From Bacillus solitudinis (GTDB lineage Bacteria > Bacillota > Bacilli > Bacillales > Bacillaceae_D), in the NCBI RefSeq assembly GCF_002797395.1, contig NZ_KZ454943.1:3633966-3697965 (forward strand): a stretch of DNA of 64,000 nt, written 5' to 3'. The notes under the pieces were generated by a model. It worked only from the letters and a program-made list of their open reading frames with translations. It had not been told where the DNA came from and made no database searches. Positions 54,542 to 63,174 of this stretch are shown piece by piece (position 1 is the stretch's first letter; each line of letters starts with the position of its first letter). A program made the position numbers and the translations under genes.

Positions 54542-55876
54542 ATGAATCAAACATCTTCGTTACCGGTTAGTAAGCTCTTACTGTTTTTTATTCCTTTAGG
54601 ATTATCGGCAAGCTTAGTCACATTTTCCCATATTATAATTAATGGAACGTTAGCTAGGGCAGAGAAACCCGAAGTAATTATTGCAAGCTATGTAATTGCC
54701 ATGAGTCTATTTGGGATTACTGAGCGCTTAGGGGTCTTATTGCGTCATACTTGTTCAGCTTTAGTACGAGATAGGGTATCGTTCAAAGCGATGTCAATGG
54801 TCGGCTTATATGTGTTAATTGGCCTTATGATAATCTCCACAACAATTGCTTATAGTCCGATTGGTAGATGGGTATTTACCGAATTATTCGGCGCAGATCC
54901 GGCAATGGTGAGTCAAATCGTTGACGTGTATCAGATTTTAATTGTAGTTACGTTTTTTTCGGCTATTCGTTGTTTATTTCAAGGGGTAATTATTTTAAAT
55001 CGACAAACAAAATGGCTCACCATTGGAATGGTGTTGCGATTAATCGTCATGTACTTGTTATCACTTTATTTTATTGATTCGGGTACTATTACCGCAAGTA
55101 GCGGAGCTTATATTTTTCTAGCAGGAATGATGGTTGAAAGCCTAGTAAGTTACCTAGAAGGCAGAATACTAGTTAAGAAGATGAAAGAAAAGGATGTAAA
55201 TCACGCGATTACAACAAAAAAGCAAGTATTTCGTTTTTATAACCCTTTAATTTGGTCTTCACTTATTATCGTCATGGTGGGTCCATTCATTAACGCTTTT
55301 TTAGGAAAAACGAGTGAAATAGAGCTTGCAATTGCATCTTATGCACTTGCTCTTAGTATCACTCAGCTCATTCTAAGCTTTTTTACGTATGTTCATCAAA
55401 TTGTTCTAACTTTTTATAAAGAAAATCCCAAAAAAGTGATTCAGTTTTCGTTGTTGATCGGATTTATTCCTTCCTTTATTTTAGCCTTATTTTGCTTTAC
55501 ATCGCTAGGTCCATGGTTTCTTGAACATGTGCTTGGTGCAAATGAACGCCTGGTCACTGCAAGTATGCAATGTCTTAGAATTTTTTTATTAATGACATTA
55601 GTTTTCCCTTGCATTGACTTTTGTAACGGGTTGTTATTAATTCGAGATCAAACGAAACTCATGCTTTTAACGCAAGCGACGAATCTTATCATCACGTTTT
55701 TGGTTCTATTAATTACAGCAAGTTTCTTTCCATTTTGGAATGGTGTGATTGGAGCACTAGCGCAATCAGTGGGGATGCTTGGGGAATTATTTGTTTTACT
55801 TTTCGTTGTCTTAAGAGGTCGAATAAACTTATTAAGTAAACGTCAAGCTAAGCAATCACAATCAGCGGGAATGTAG
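54542..55876 (+). CDS. MATE-like multi-antimicrobial extrusion membrane protein
   Basis: A 444-residue membrane protein with about 12 helices, related to the MATE/polysaccharide exporter superfamily. Members called multi antimicrobial extrusion protein in Bacillaceae have the same length, but substrate and ion coupling are not known. A weak GGGAAGAAGAG precedes ATG 54542. The palindromic operator directly upstream implies a specific repressor, and its identity with the operator of the oxidoreductase gene suggests that both respond to the same signal. Confidence 0.8.
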   Translation: MNQTSSLPVSKLLLFFIPLGLSASLVTFSHIIINGTLARAEKPEVIIASYVIAMSLFGITERLGVLLRHTCSALVRDRVSFKAMSMVGLYVLIGLMIISTTIAYSPIGRWVFTELFGADPAMVSQIVDVYQILIVVTFFSAIRCLFQGVIILNRQTKWLTIGMVLRLIVMYLLSLYFIDSGTITASSGAYIFLAGMMVESLVSYLEGRILVKKMKEKDVNHAITTKKQVFRFYNPLIWSSLIIVMVGPFINAFLGKTSEIELAIASYALALSITQLILSFFTYVHQIVLTFYKENPKKVIQFSLLIGFIPSFILALFCFTSLGPWFLEHVLGANERLVTASMQCLRIFLLMTLVFPCIDFCNGLLLIRDQTKLMLLTQATNLIITFLVLLITASFFPFWNGVIGALAQSVGMLGELFVLLFVVLRGRINLLSKRQAKQSQSAGM

Positions 55877-55924
55877 AGAAACCAACTGCCATTTTGAATT
55901 AACATAATAAATCAATTTGGTGCG

Positions 55925-55955
55925 TAGAGTGAATTCATGTGGATTCACTCTTTTG
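55925..55955 (+). terminator. Rho-independent terminator
   Basis: A 9-bp stem (agagtgaat / attcactct) with an 8-base loop and four T residues, 50 bases past the MATE-like gene. Confidence 0.8.
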
Positions 55956-56049
55956 GTATACTCCCTACCGATCCGAAGAACAAGGCAAAAAAAATTCATC
56001 TATAAACAGTGAGTAGGGTGGTCATACTAATTATAGGAGGTGTGTGCTT

Positions 56050-57309
56050 ATGCGAAAAGATGAATTAAACAATCTCATTGTCGAACATTCAGTTCGATTT
56101 GAGTCGAGCAGAGATTTAGAACCTTTGCTTACAGAGGCTAGCAATGCCAAATTTCTTCTATTAGGTGAAGCAACACATGGCACATCTGAATTTTATTCGA
56201 CGAGAGCGGAAATGACGAAGTGGTTAATTAAGAATAGAAGGATTCATTTTATTGCAGTTGAGGGAGATTGGCCTTCCTGTTTTGAAGTAAATCGTTATAT
56301 AAAAGGTCAAAGTTTAGAAGAAGACGCTAAAAAAATACTAAAAACCTTCGATCGATGGCCAAGCTGGATGTGGGCAAATGAAGAGATGGTAGAGTTCATT
56401 ACATGGCTCAGGTCCTATAATGATACACAGGACGATGAAGATAAGATTGGATTTTATGGAATGGATGTATACAGTTTGTGGGAATCAATGGAGGCTGTAA
56501 TTGATTATTTAGATAGTATTGGTTCTTCGATTACATCAGATGCAAAAAAAGCATTCAATTGCTTCGAGCCTTATCACAGAGATGCACAAAAGTATGGGGT
56601 AGCGGCTGCACTTTACGGTGAAGATTGTTTAGAAGAATTAATGAATTTATTAAAAAAACTCCGTGACAATGAATTAATTGAAGGGGGAGAAGAAACCTTA
56701 AATTTGAAAATCAATTCATTAGTTATGGATAATGCTGAAAATTATTATCGAACAATGGTTACGCACGATGATAACTCTTGGAATATCCGTGATCGTCATA
56801 TGGTTGAGGTTGTTAATATTATCTCAAGCTATTATGGCTTATCGGCTAAAGGTGTAATTTGGGAACATAATACACATGTTGGGGATGCCAGAGCAACCCC
56901 TATGGCTGATGAAGGACTTGTTAACGTTGGTCAATTAATGAGGGAATCTTACGGCGACGATCAAGTGTATATCGTCGGTTTCGGAACGTATGAAGGAACG
57001 GTAATTGCTGCTGATAGTTGGGGAGATGAGATGAAAGTCATGCAAGTTCCACCAGCAATAGAAAATAGTTGGGAAGATATCTTACATCAAGCAGGTGCAT
57101 TTAATAAATTCTTAATGTTTACTCACAAAAATAAACGGTTATTTCAACAAATAGTAGGCCATCGAGCAATTGGAGTGAGTTATAATCCAATGTATGAACA
57201 ATTAGGAAATTATGTACCAACCAATGTACCAGAACGTTATGACGCTTATATTCACATCGATCAAACACAAGCTCTCACACCTTTATATAGAAGAAAAGCT
57301 AAAGTCTAA
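56050..57309 (+). CDS. Erythromycin esterase-family protein
   Basis: A 419-residue soluble protein of the Ere-like family. LLLGEATHGTSEFY (E40, H43) and AVEGDWPSC (E71) are the conserved active-site segments; WEHNTHVGDA follows later. EreA/EreB open macrolide lactones, but most chromosomal relatives have unknown substrates, so resistance cannot be assumed. ATG 56050 lies nine bases after AGGAGG. It is monocistronic with a terminator that overlaps its stop codon. Confidence 0.88.
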   Translation: MRKDELNNLIVEHSVRFESSRDLEPLLTEASNAKFLLLGEATHGTSEFYSTRAEMTKWLIKNRRIHFIAVEGDWPSCFEVNRYIKGQSLEEDAKKILKTFDRWPSWMWANEEMVEFITWLRSYNDTQDDEDKIGFYGMDVYSLWESMEAVIDYLDSIGSSITSDAKKAFNCFEPYHRDAQKYGVAAALYGEDCLEELMNLLKKLRDNELIEGGEETLNLKINSLVMDNAENYYRTMVTHDDNSWNIRDRHMVEVVNIISSYYGLSAKGVIWEHNTHVGDARATPMADEGLVNVGQLMRESYGDDQVYIVGFGTYEGTVIAADSWGDEMKVMQVPPAIENSWEDILHQAGAFNKFLMFTHKNKRLFQQIVGHRAIGVSYNPMYEQLGNYVPTNVPERYDAYIHIDQTQALTPLYRRKAKV

Positions 57310-57335
57310 CTTACTCTTGTTAGGCTTTTATTTTA
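57301..57335 (+). terminator. Terminator overlapping the stop codon
   Basis: A 10-bp stem with one mispair (aaagtctaac / gttaggcttt) and a T-rich tail, beginning inside the last codons of the erythromycin esterase-family gene. Confidence 0.65.
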
Positions 57336-57476
57336 TTTAATAAAACAATCGGACAATAAAATTAAAAAGTGGTAAAGTAGACATAGGCCGACAAAAACCA
57401 ACATGAATAATAGATTAGAGATTGTACTGTATTTGTTTAAAAATATAGGGAAAATACTTTTTTAAAAGGTGATAAT

Positions 57477-59558
57477 ATGAGCAACCCACTACAAAACATT
57501 TTTCAAACAAGTAGGGTACAAGACCAAAATTTATTAGGACTATTTGAATATAATCCCGTTACACTATGTACATATTGGTCTGAAGAAATTTACGCGATTT
57601 TTCAATTAGATCCACTAATCCCGGCTCCTGATTTTAATGGTCTGTTAAAGATAATTCATCATAGTGATAGAGAAAGAGTTTCTAGACTATTACAAAGTGG
57701 ACTAGTGAATAAGGAAAATTGTACAGTGGAGTATAAAATTATTCGTTCAGATGGTAAAATTCGAAACCTTATTCACAAAAACGAAATCATTCTAAATGAA
57801 AATGGAGAAATTATCCGTGTGATTGGTACGATTCAAGATGTAACACCATTTAAAGAATTGGATAATAAGTTGAAAAATACAGATGAAATTATTAAAGTTA
57901 TTACTAACCATCTAAGTGTGGGGATTTGGACATTAGATATAAAAAAGAATCAAATGGCCTACTGTTCTAATGGTTTAGCTGATATTATGGGATATTCCAC
58001 AGATGAAATTATTGGAGATATAAACCTTTGGAAACAAAGTATACATCCTAGTGACATTAACATGATAGATGCGAGTTACGAGGAATTAATGAGGGTTGGA
58101 AATATAGCTTATCAGTATCGTTTAATAGACAAGTATGGAACGATAAAATGGGTTCACGGTCAAACAGTCATTATTTATGACAATGAATATCAGCCTATGA
58201 AAATGGTTGGAATCATTAGTGACATTTCACAATCAGTAGAATCGAGTATTAATTTGAACTATATTGCAAACCATGATGCTTTAACAGGGTTACCAAACCG
58301 ACGTCATTTTATGAAGAAAATGAATGAGATAATTACCAAGTCAGCGATAGAACATAAAGAATTTATTCTATATTACTTTGATTTAGATAGATTTAAATAT
58401 ATTAATGATTTTCTCGGTCATGAAGTGGGGGATAGGATTCTTCGGGAGCTCGCAAGGCGACTAAGAGCTAAATTGAACCCTAACTACTTCTTAGCACGAC
58501 TAGCGGGAGATGAATTCGTATTAGTAGTTAAAAACCCCGAACAGACTTCAGAAGAGATAGCACGTCAGTTGTCAATTCAGGTTGAAGAACCATTTCTAAT
58601 TGATAATCAAGAACTTTCAATTACCGCAAGCATTGGTATATGTATTTTTCCATATGACGGAAAGAACTTACAGGAATTGTTGAAAAAGTCGGATATTGCG
58701 TTATTTAGAGCGAAAGAAAATGGAAAAGGTCATTACCAATTTTACTCATCTGCCATGGATAATAAGTTACATCACTTCTTTACGACTGAAACAGAGCTAA
58801 AAAAAGCGTTAAAGGGGAAAGAGTTTTTTTTGGAATATCAGCCAGAAGTGGAGTCAACAACGGGTATTGTTAAAGGTGCTGAAGCATTAATTCGTTGGAA
58901 TCATCCAAAAAAGGGTATTATTTCACCAATGCAGTTTATTCCAGTTGCAGAAGAGTGTGGATTAATTGGCGGAATTGGAGATTGGGTTATTCACAAGGTT
59001 TGTGCAGATATAAATAAATGGCAATCCGAGGGAATAGATATTGTCCCAATATCCATCAATCTCTCACCAAGACGATTACTCATTCCTGGAATCGCTCAGG
59101 ATATTAAAAATATTATTAATCATTATAATGTAAATCCTGAGTTTGTTATTATTGAGATAACAGAACGATCTATTTTATTAAATGAAATGCAAACACAAGC
59201 AGTAATCAAGGAGTTAATGGAGTATGGGATTCGCTTTGCATTGGATGATTTTGGGACAGGATATTCTTCGTTAACCTCATTAACAAACTATGATATTAGT
59301 TTTTTGAAAATAGATAAATCATTTATTGCAGGTCTTTTCAAAGAAAATCGAAACAAGGAAATTATAAAGAACTTAATCTCTTTGGCAAAGGGTATTGATA
59401 TGATTGTTATTGCTGAAGGCGTTGAGACAATGGATCAATTACAATTCCTTTTAGAACTCGAGTGTCCATTTATTCAGGGATTTCTCTTTAGTCGCCCAGT
59501 TATGGAACCTGAATTTAGTTCGTATTTGCGAGTAGGGGTACTATCTCCAGCCGAATAA
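57477..59558 (+). CDS. PAS-PAS-GGDEF-EAL protein
   Basis: A 693-residue cytoplasmic c-di-GMP protein with no membrane helix. Two PAS domains (about 15-125 and 135-255) precede a GGDEF domain (about 265-420) and an EAL domain (about 435-685). The cyclase motif is AGDEF, not GGDEF, which may still be active or be a GTP-binding regulator. The phosphodiesterase motifs look intact: AEALIRW, then ITERSI, DDFGTGYSS, and AEGVET. Net activity is probably phosphodiesterase. AAAAGGTGA lies before ATG 57477. Confidence 0.92.
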   Translation: MSNPLQNIFQTSRVQDQNLLGLFEYNPVTLCTYWSEEIYAIFQLDPLIPAPDFNGLLKIIHHSDRERVSRLLQSGLVNKENCTVEYKIIRSDGKIRNLIHKNEIILNENGEIIRVIGTIQDVTPFKELDNKLKNTDEIIKVITNHLSVGIWTLDIKKNQMAYCSNGLADIMGYSTDEIIGDINLWKQSIHPSDINMIDASYEELMRVGNIAYQYRLIDKYGTIKWVHGQTVIIYDNEYQPMKMVGIISDISQSVESSINLNYIANHDALTGLPNRRHFMKKMNEIITKSAIEHKEFILYYFDLDRFKYINDFLGHEVGDRILRELARRLRAKLNPNYFLARLAGDEFVLVVKNPEQTSEEIARQLSIQVEEPFLIDNQELSITASIGICIFPYDGKNLQELLKKSDIALFRAKENGKGHYQFYSSAMDNKLHHFFTTETELKKALKGKEFFLEYQPEVESTTGIVKGAEALIRWNHPKKGIISPMQFIPVAEECGLIGGIGDWVIHKVCADINKWQSEGIDIVPISINLSPRRLLIPGIAQDIKNIINHYNVNPEFVIIEITERSILLNEMQTQAVIKELMEYGIRFALDDFGTGYSSLTSLTNYDISFLKIDKSFIAGLFKENRNKEIIKNLISLAKGIDMIVIAEGVETMDQLQFLLELECPFIQGFLFSRPVMEPEFSSYLRVGVLSPAE

Positions 59559-59584
59559 TTTAATAGGAGAATAGGAGAATTGAA

Positions 59585-59860
59585 ATGAAGCGTATGTTAA
59601 GTCGAATCTTTCTTATTTTTAAAATAAAACGATTTTTCCCTTTTTTAATTGATTATTTCTTATCAAAAGAAGTGTTGTTTCGTCAAAAGATAATCTATAT
59701 TCTAATATTCTTCACATATCTCATATTACCGTTCGACCTTATCTATGATTATATTCCGTTAGCAGGGTTGGTTGACGATGTATTCGTTCTTATGTTTCTT
59801 CTTCAGCATCTTATCAAAAAAGCACCTCCACATTTGAGGGATACTCATAAATTGAATTAG
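59585..59860 (+). CDS. DUF1232 (YkvA-like) small membrane protein
   Basis: A 91-residue protein with two hydrophobic segments. The DUF1232 core IILFxxYLILPFDLIYDYIPLAGLVDDVFVL is visible in the middle of the protein. Function unknown; YkvA-type members are widespread in Bacilli. TAGGAGA precedes ATG 59585, 26 bases after the GGDEF-EAL gene, so both may be cotranscribed. A hairpin cacctccac / gtggaggtg (59823-59869) spans its stop codon. Confidence 0.8.
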   Translation: MKRMLSRIFLIFKIKRFFPFLIDYFLSKEVLFRQKIIYILIFFTYLILPFDLIYDYIPLAGLVDDVFVLMFLLQHLIKKAPPHLRDTHKLN

Positions 59861-60055
59861 GTGGAGGTGTTATAATAATATCCTATAAATATTAATAGCG
59901 TTAAATTTGAAACACGGATTTACTATTACAGCCTTATCTGAGAATAGGACGGTCATTGATATCCAGACAGGTCAATAAAACAGGGTTATTATAATGGTCT
60001 TTTACAATTGCTATCAGCAATGTATTTCACAATACAAATCCTATTAAATGAAAAT

Positions 60056-60096
60056 GGGTGTCTAAGCGGAGGTTAATCAATCCGTTTGGACACCCA
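60056..60096. terminator. Bidirectional terminator
   Basis: Stem gggtgtctaagcgga / tccgtttggacaccc with one mispair. T-rich sequence lies on both sides; it serves the minus-strand gene at 60115-60372 most directly. Confidence 0.75.
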
Positions 60097-60114
60097 TTTT
60101 GTAATTTACCAATT

Positions 60115-60372
60115 CTACCAAAAAAAGAAAGGCAGTAATGCAAGTGTAGCAATAGCGCCTAATGCAATCCCAAAACCGAAGCCTGGACGATAATAACCGC
60201 CCCAACCATAGCCATAACTAAAACCACCGAAGCGTTGACCAATTGGCTCAATATAAACCTCTTTTTTATTTACATGACGAATAACTCCCCTGTGGACTTG
60301 ACCATCAACGGTCGTAATTTCCACTGTTTTTCCGTGATATTTTTGACAAAGACTGTAATAATGTAAGGACAT
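60115..60372 (-). CDS. Small Gly/Tyr-rich protein with LSM-like N-terminus
   Basis: An 85-residue protein. Residues of about 12-45 (GKTVEITTVDGQVHRGVIRHVNKKEVYIEP) look like a small Sm-like beta barrel strand set; 46-65 are Gly/Tyr/Phe-rich (GGFSYGYGWGGYYRPGFGFG), and the last 20 residues form a hydrophobic helix. Similar short proteins occur in spore formers, but I cannot name a function. ATG 60372 follows AAAGGAGGA; the frame is open upstream without a ribosome site. Confidence 0.7.
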   Translation of the reverse strand: MSLHYYSLCQKYHGKTVEITTVDGQVHRGVIRHVNKKEVYIEPIGQRFGGFSYGYGWGGYYRPGFGFGIALGAIATLALLPFFFW

Positions 60373-60560
60373 TACTCTTCCTCCTTTATAGTGGCTATGA
60401 GGCATCATATGTGACCAAACAATAGATTGAAACGGACATGTATCCTACGTCAGAAGCGGAAGTTTTTTTGCGTGAAAAAAGTATTGTTCTAGGCTGTTTG
60501 GGGCTCTCATGGTATGGTATGAAAAGGGTCATATCATATTTGTGTAAGGAGATGTCTAAT

Positions 60561-62300
60561 ATGTGGGAATTAATATTTGTTATGCTAGAACGCCTTGGCA
60601 TTATTGTTACCGTAGCATTTGTCATGACACGATTTAAGTTTATTAGGCATCTGATTGAAAAACGAAGAATTTCTAAATTTCATAAAGTAAGTGTTATTCT
60701 TATGTTTGGCCTATTTGGAATTATAGGAACATATACAGGATTAACAGTGAATCCTGAACAAGGAACGTACACAAGCTGGGCGATTGATTTAGGTGAGGGG
60801 GAAGCTATCGCAAATTCAAGAGTGATTGGTATTGTTGTCGCTGGTTTATTAGGAGGCTGGAAGGTTGGTGTAGGGGCCGGTTTAGTAGCCGGTGTTCATC
60901 GTTATCTCTTAGGAGGTTTCACAGGCTTTGCCTGTGGATTTTCGACAATTATTGCTGGATCCCTTGCTGGTTATTTCTATAAACGCAACAAAAATAACCG
61001 AATTATTTCATTGCAAACTGCTTTAATTGTAGGTATGTTAGCGGAAGCATTACAAATGGGAGTGATTTTACTTGTTGCGCGGCCATACAATCAGGCTCTT
61101 ATGTTAGTTGGAGAAATTGGTCTACCAATGATTGTAGCCAATGGAATAGGTGCAGCTATTTTCATCTTGATTATTAGGAATGTTATTCAAGAAGAAGAGA
61201 AGATGGGGTCAATCCAAGCGGAAAAAGCCTTGCGTTTAGCTGACTTCACATTAAAGGATATGCGTAAAGGCTTAACAGAGCAATCTGCGTTACCGACATG
61301 TAAAATACTTTTAAAAGAAGTTAATGTTGATGCCGTTTCTATTACGAACAAAGAGAAAATTTTGGCTTTTGTAGGTGTTGGTGCTGACCACCATCTGGTT
61401 AATGAAAAAATCAGAACTGAAGCGACAAAACGAGTATTAAAAGAAGGTAAATTAAAAATGACTGGCCAAAAGGATATTCATTGTGGTGCAGAAAATTGTA
61501 CATTGAAGGCAGCGATTATTGCTCCATTGAAGATAAAGGAGGAGACAATTGGGACGCTTAAGTTTTATTTCGGTGCAGAGGAGGAAATCACACCTACAGT
61601 GATAGAGATTAGTCGAGGCCTTTCGACGTTACTTAGTCATCAACTCGAACTATCAGAAGTTGACCGACATCTTGAATTAGCCAAACAAGCAGAAATTAAA
61701 GCGTTACAAGCTCAAGTCAGTCCTCATTTCCTCTTCAATGCTTTAAATACAATTGTTGCTCTTGTCAGAACAGATCCAAAGAAAGCTAGAAAACTATTAA
61801 TCTCACTTTCTCACTTTTTTAGACAGAATCTCAGTGGGACGACAGCGACTGAAACGACAATTGAAGAAGAGCTGAAGCATGTTCAAGCATATTTGGAAAT
61901 TGAACAAACCAGATTTTCTGATAAATTGACCGTTCACTATGACGTTGATAAAGAGTTACTTCCTTTAAAACTACCACCTATGACGCTTCAGCCTCTTGTA
62001 GAAAATGCGATTAAACATGGCATGAAGCAGCTAAAAAGCGATAGTTATATACATATTGCAATAATAAAGAAGCGAAAGTATGTAGAAATCTTGATTGCTG
62101 ATAATGGTTTAGGAATTGAACATGAAAGAATTTTAGAGCTTGGAACTAACCAAGTTGCTTCAGATACAGGGACAGGTATCGGATTATACAATATTAACAG
62201 GAGACTTGAAATGATGTATGGTGAAAAAAGATCGCTTAATATAGATAGTGAAAAAGGTGTAGGGACAACCGTATCGTTTTCCATACCGTCTATAAAGTAG
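60561..62300 (+). CDS. lytS: LytS-type sensor histidine kinase
   Basis: A 579-residue membrane kinase. Five to six helices of the 5TMR-LYT sensor fill about 1-210 (GLLGGWKVGVGAGLVAGVHRYLLGGFTGFACG is typical), then a GAF domain at about 230-360, His_kinase with H389 in VSPHFLFNALNT, and an ATPase domain with QPLVENAIKHG and DNGLGI. In Bacillus, LytS/LytT responds to extracellular pyruvate. ATG 60561 is preferred nine bases after AAGGAG; an upstream extension to 60438 has no ribosome site. The lytT gene follows after 18 bases. Confidence 0.93.
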   Translation: MWELIFVMLERLGIIVTVAFVMTRFKFIRHLIEKRRISKFHKVSVILMFGLFGIIGTYTGLTVNPEQGTYTSWAIDLGEGEAIANSRVIGIVVAGLLGGWKVGVGAGLVAGVHRYLLGGFTGFACGFSTIIAGSLAGYFYKRNKNNRIISLQTALIVGMLAEALQMGVILLVARPYNQALMLVGEIGLPMIVANGIGAAIFILIIRNVIQEEEKMGSIQAEKALRLADFTLKDMRKGLTEQSALPTCKILLKEVNVDAVSITNKEKILAFVGVGADHHLVNEKIRTEATKRVLKEGKLKMTGQKDIHCGAENCTLKAAIIAPLKIKEETIGTLKFYFGAEEEITPTVIEISRGLSTLLSHQLELSEVDRHLELAKQAEIKALQAQVSPHFLFNALNTIVALVRTDPKKARKLLISLSHFFRQNLSGTTATETTIEEELKHVQAYLEIEQTRFSDKLTVHYDVDKELLPLKLPPMTLQPLVENAIKHGMKQLKSDSYIHIAIIKKRKYVEILIADNGLGIEHERILELGTNQVASDTGTGIGLYNINRRLEMMYGEKRSLNIDSEKGVGTTVSFSIPSIK

Positions 62301-62318
62301 TAGGAGGAGAAGAGTTAT

Positions 62319-63050
62319 ATGCAACCGATAACCACAGTTGTAATAGATGATGAGCTTTATAGTCGAGATGAGTTAACTTTTTTATTAGAAAAACATAAAG
62401 ACATCAAAATTATTGGAGAAGCAGATTCGGGGGGGAAAGGCTTAGAAATCATCATCCGTAACGAGCCTGACCTTGCTTTTATCGATATTGAAATGCCACA
62501 AATGTCAGGGTTGGAATTAGCGAAGGCTTTACAGAGTATGAAGAAGGTGCCGTTCATTATTTTTGCTACTGCCTACCCAGATTATGCTGTTAAAGCTTTT
62601 AGAGTCCAGGCATTAGATTATATTCTGAAACCATTTAGTGAAGAAGCGATTGAGGAGACAATACAGTTGGTAAAGGAAAGGATGCGCAGTGGACATTCAC
62701 GACAAGAAAATTCAGTGAAAATTGCTAAACTAGCAGTAGAGGAGGATGGGAGAATTGTATACATTTCCCCTGAGGACATCCTGTATTTATTTCGGGAGGA
62801 TAGGGAAACTTTCATCTGTACTAAAGAATGTATGTATAGCGCGAGAATAGCAATAAAAGAAATAGAGGAAAAGCTTAAAGGGTATCCTTTTTTTCGCACG
62901 CATAAAAGCTATCTAGTTAACCTTAACAAAATTGAACAGCTGATACCATGGTTTAATGGTGCTTTTCAACTAAAAATTGTTGGAAGGATGGAAGAAATTC
63001 CTGTAAGCAGAAATTATGTGAAAGCACTGAGACAAAAATTAGAATTATAG
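62319..63050 (+). CDS. lytT: LytT-type response regulator with LytTR domain
   Basis: A 243-residue response regulator. Receiver domain about 1-120 with D10-D11, phospho-acceptor D56 and the conserved K near 108; LytTR DNA-binding domain about 135-243 (DILYLFREDRETFICT, FFRTHKSYLVNLNKIEQL, IPVSRNYVKALR). AGGAGGAG precedes ATG 62319. Partner of LytS. A candidate binding site of direct repeats lies 22 bases past its stop codon, upstream of cstA. Confidence 0.93.
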   Translation: MQPITTVVIDDELYSRDELTFLLEKHKDIKIIGEADSGGKGLEIIIRNEPDLAFIDIEMPQMSGLELAKALQSMKKVPFIIFATAYPDYAVKAFRVQALDYILKPFSEEAIEETIQLVKERMRSGHSRQENSVKIAKLAVEEDGRIVYISPEDILYLFREDRETFICTKECMYSARIAIKEIEEKLKGYPFFRTHKSYLVNLNKIEQLIPWFNGAFQLKIVGRMEEIPVSRNYVKALRQKLEL

Positions 63051-63071
63051 TGCATCTTAGACCACCAAATA

Positions 63072-63140
63072 AACATGTTAAGTACATTTTCTAACATGTT
63101 ATACCTAATCGACCTATTTATTGAAACTTGACGCTATAAT
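63072..63140 (+). promoter_or_regulatory. LytTR-type direct repeats and -10 box of cstA
   Basis: The 9-mer AACATGTTA occurs at 63072-63080 and 63093-63101, 21 bp apart centre to centre (12-bp gap), on one face of the helix. TATAAT follows at 63135-63140 with no good -35 box. This is the layout of AgrA/LytTR activator sites. Confidence 0.65.
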
Positions 63141-63174
63141 GAAAGCGTATTCAATAGAGGAAGGGGTGTGTTTT

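Noticed and set aside
56050-57309. Macrolide resistance gene
   Set aside because: Family membership only; chromosomal Ere-like proteins often have other or unknown roles.
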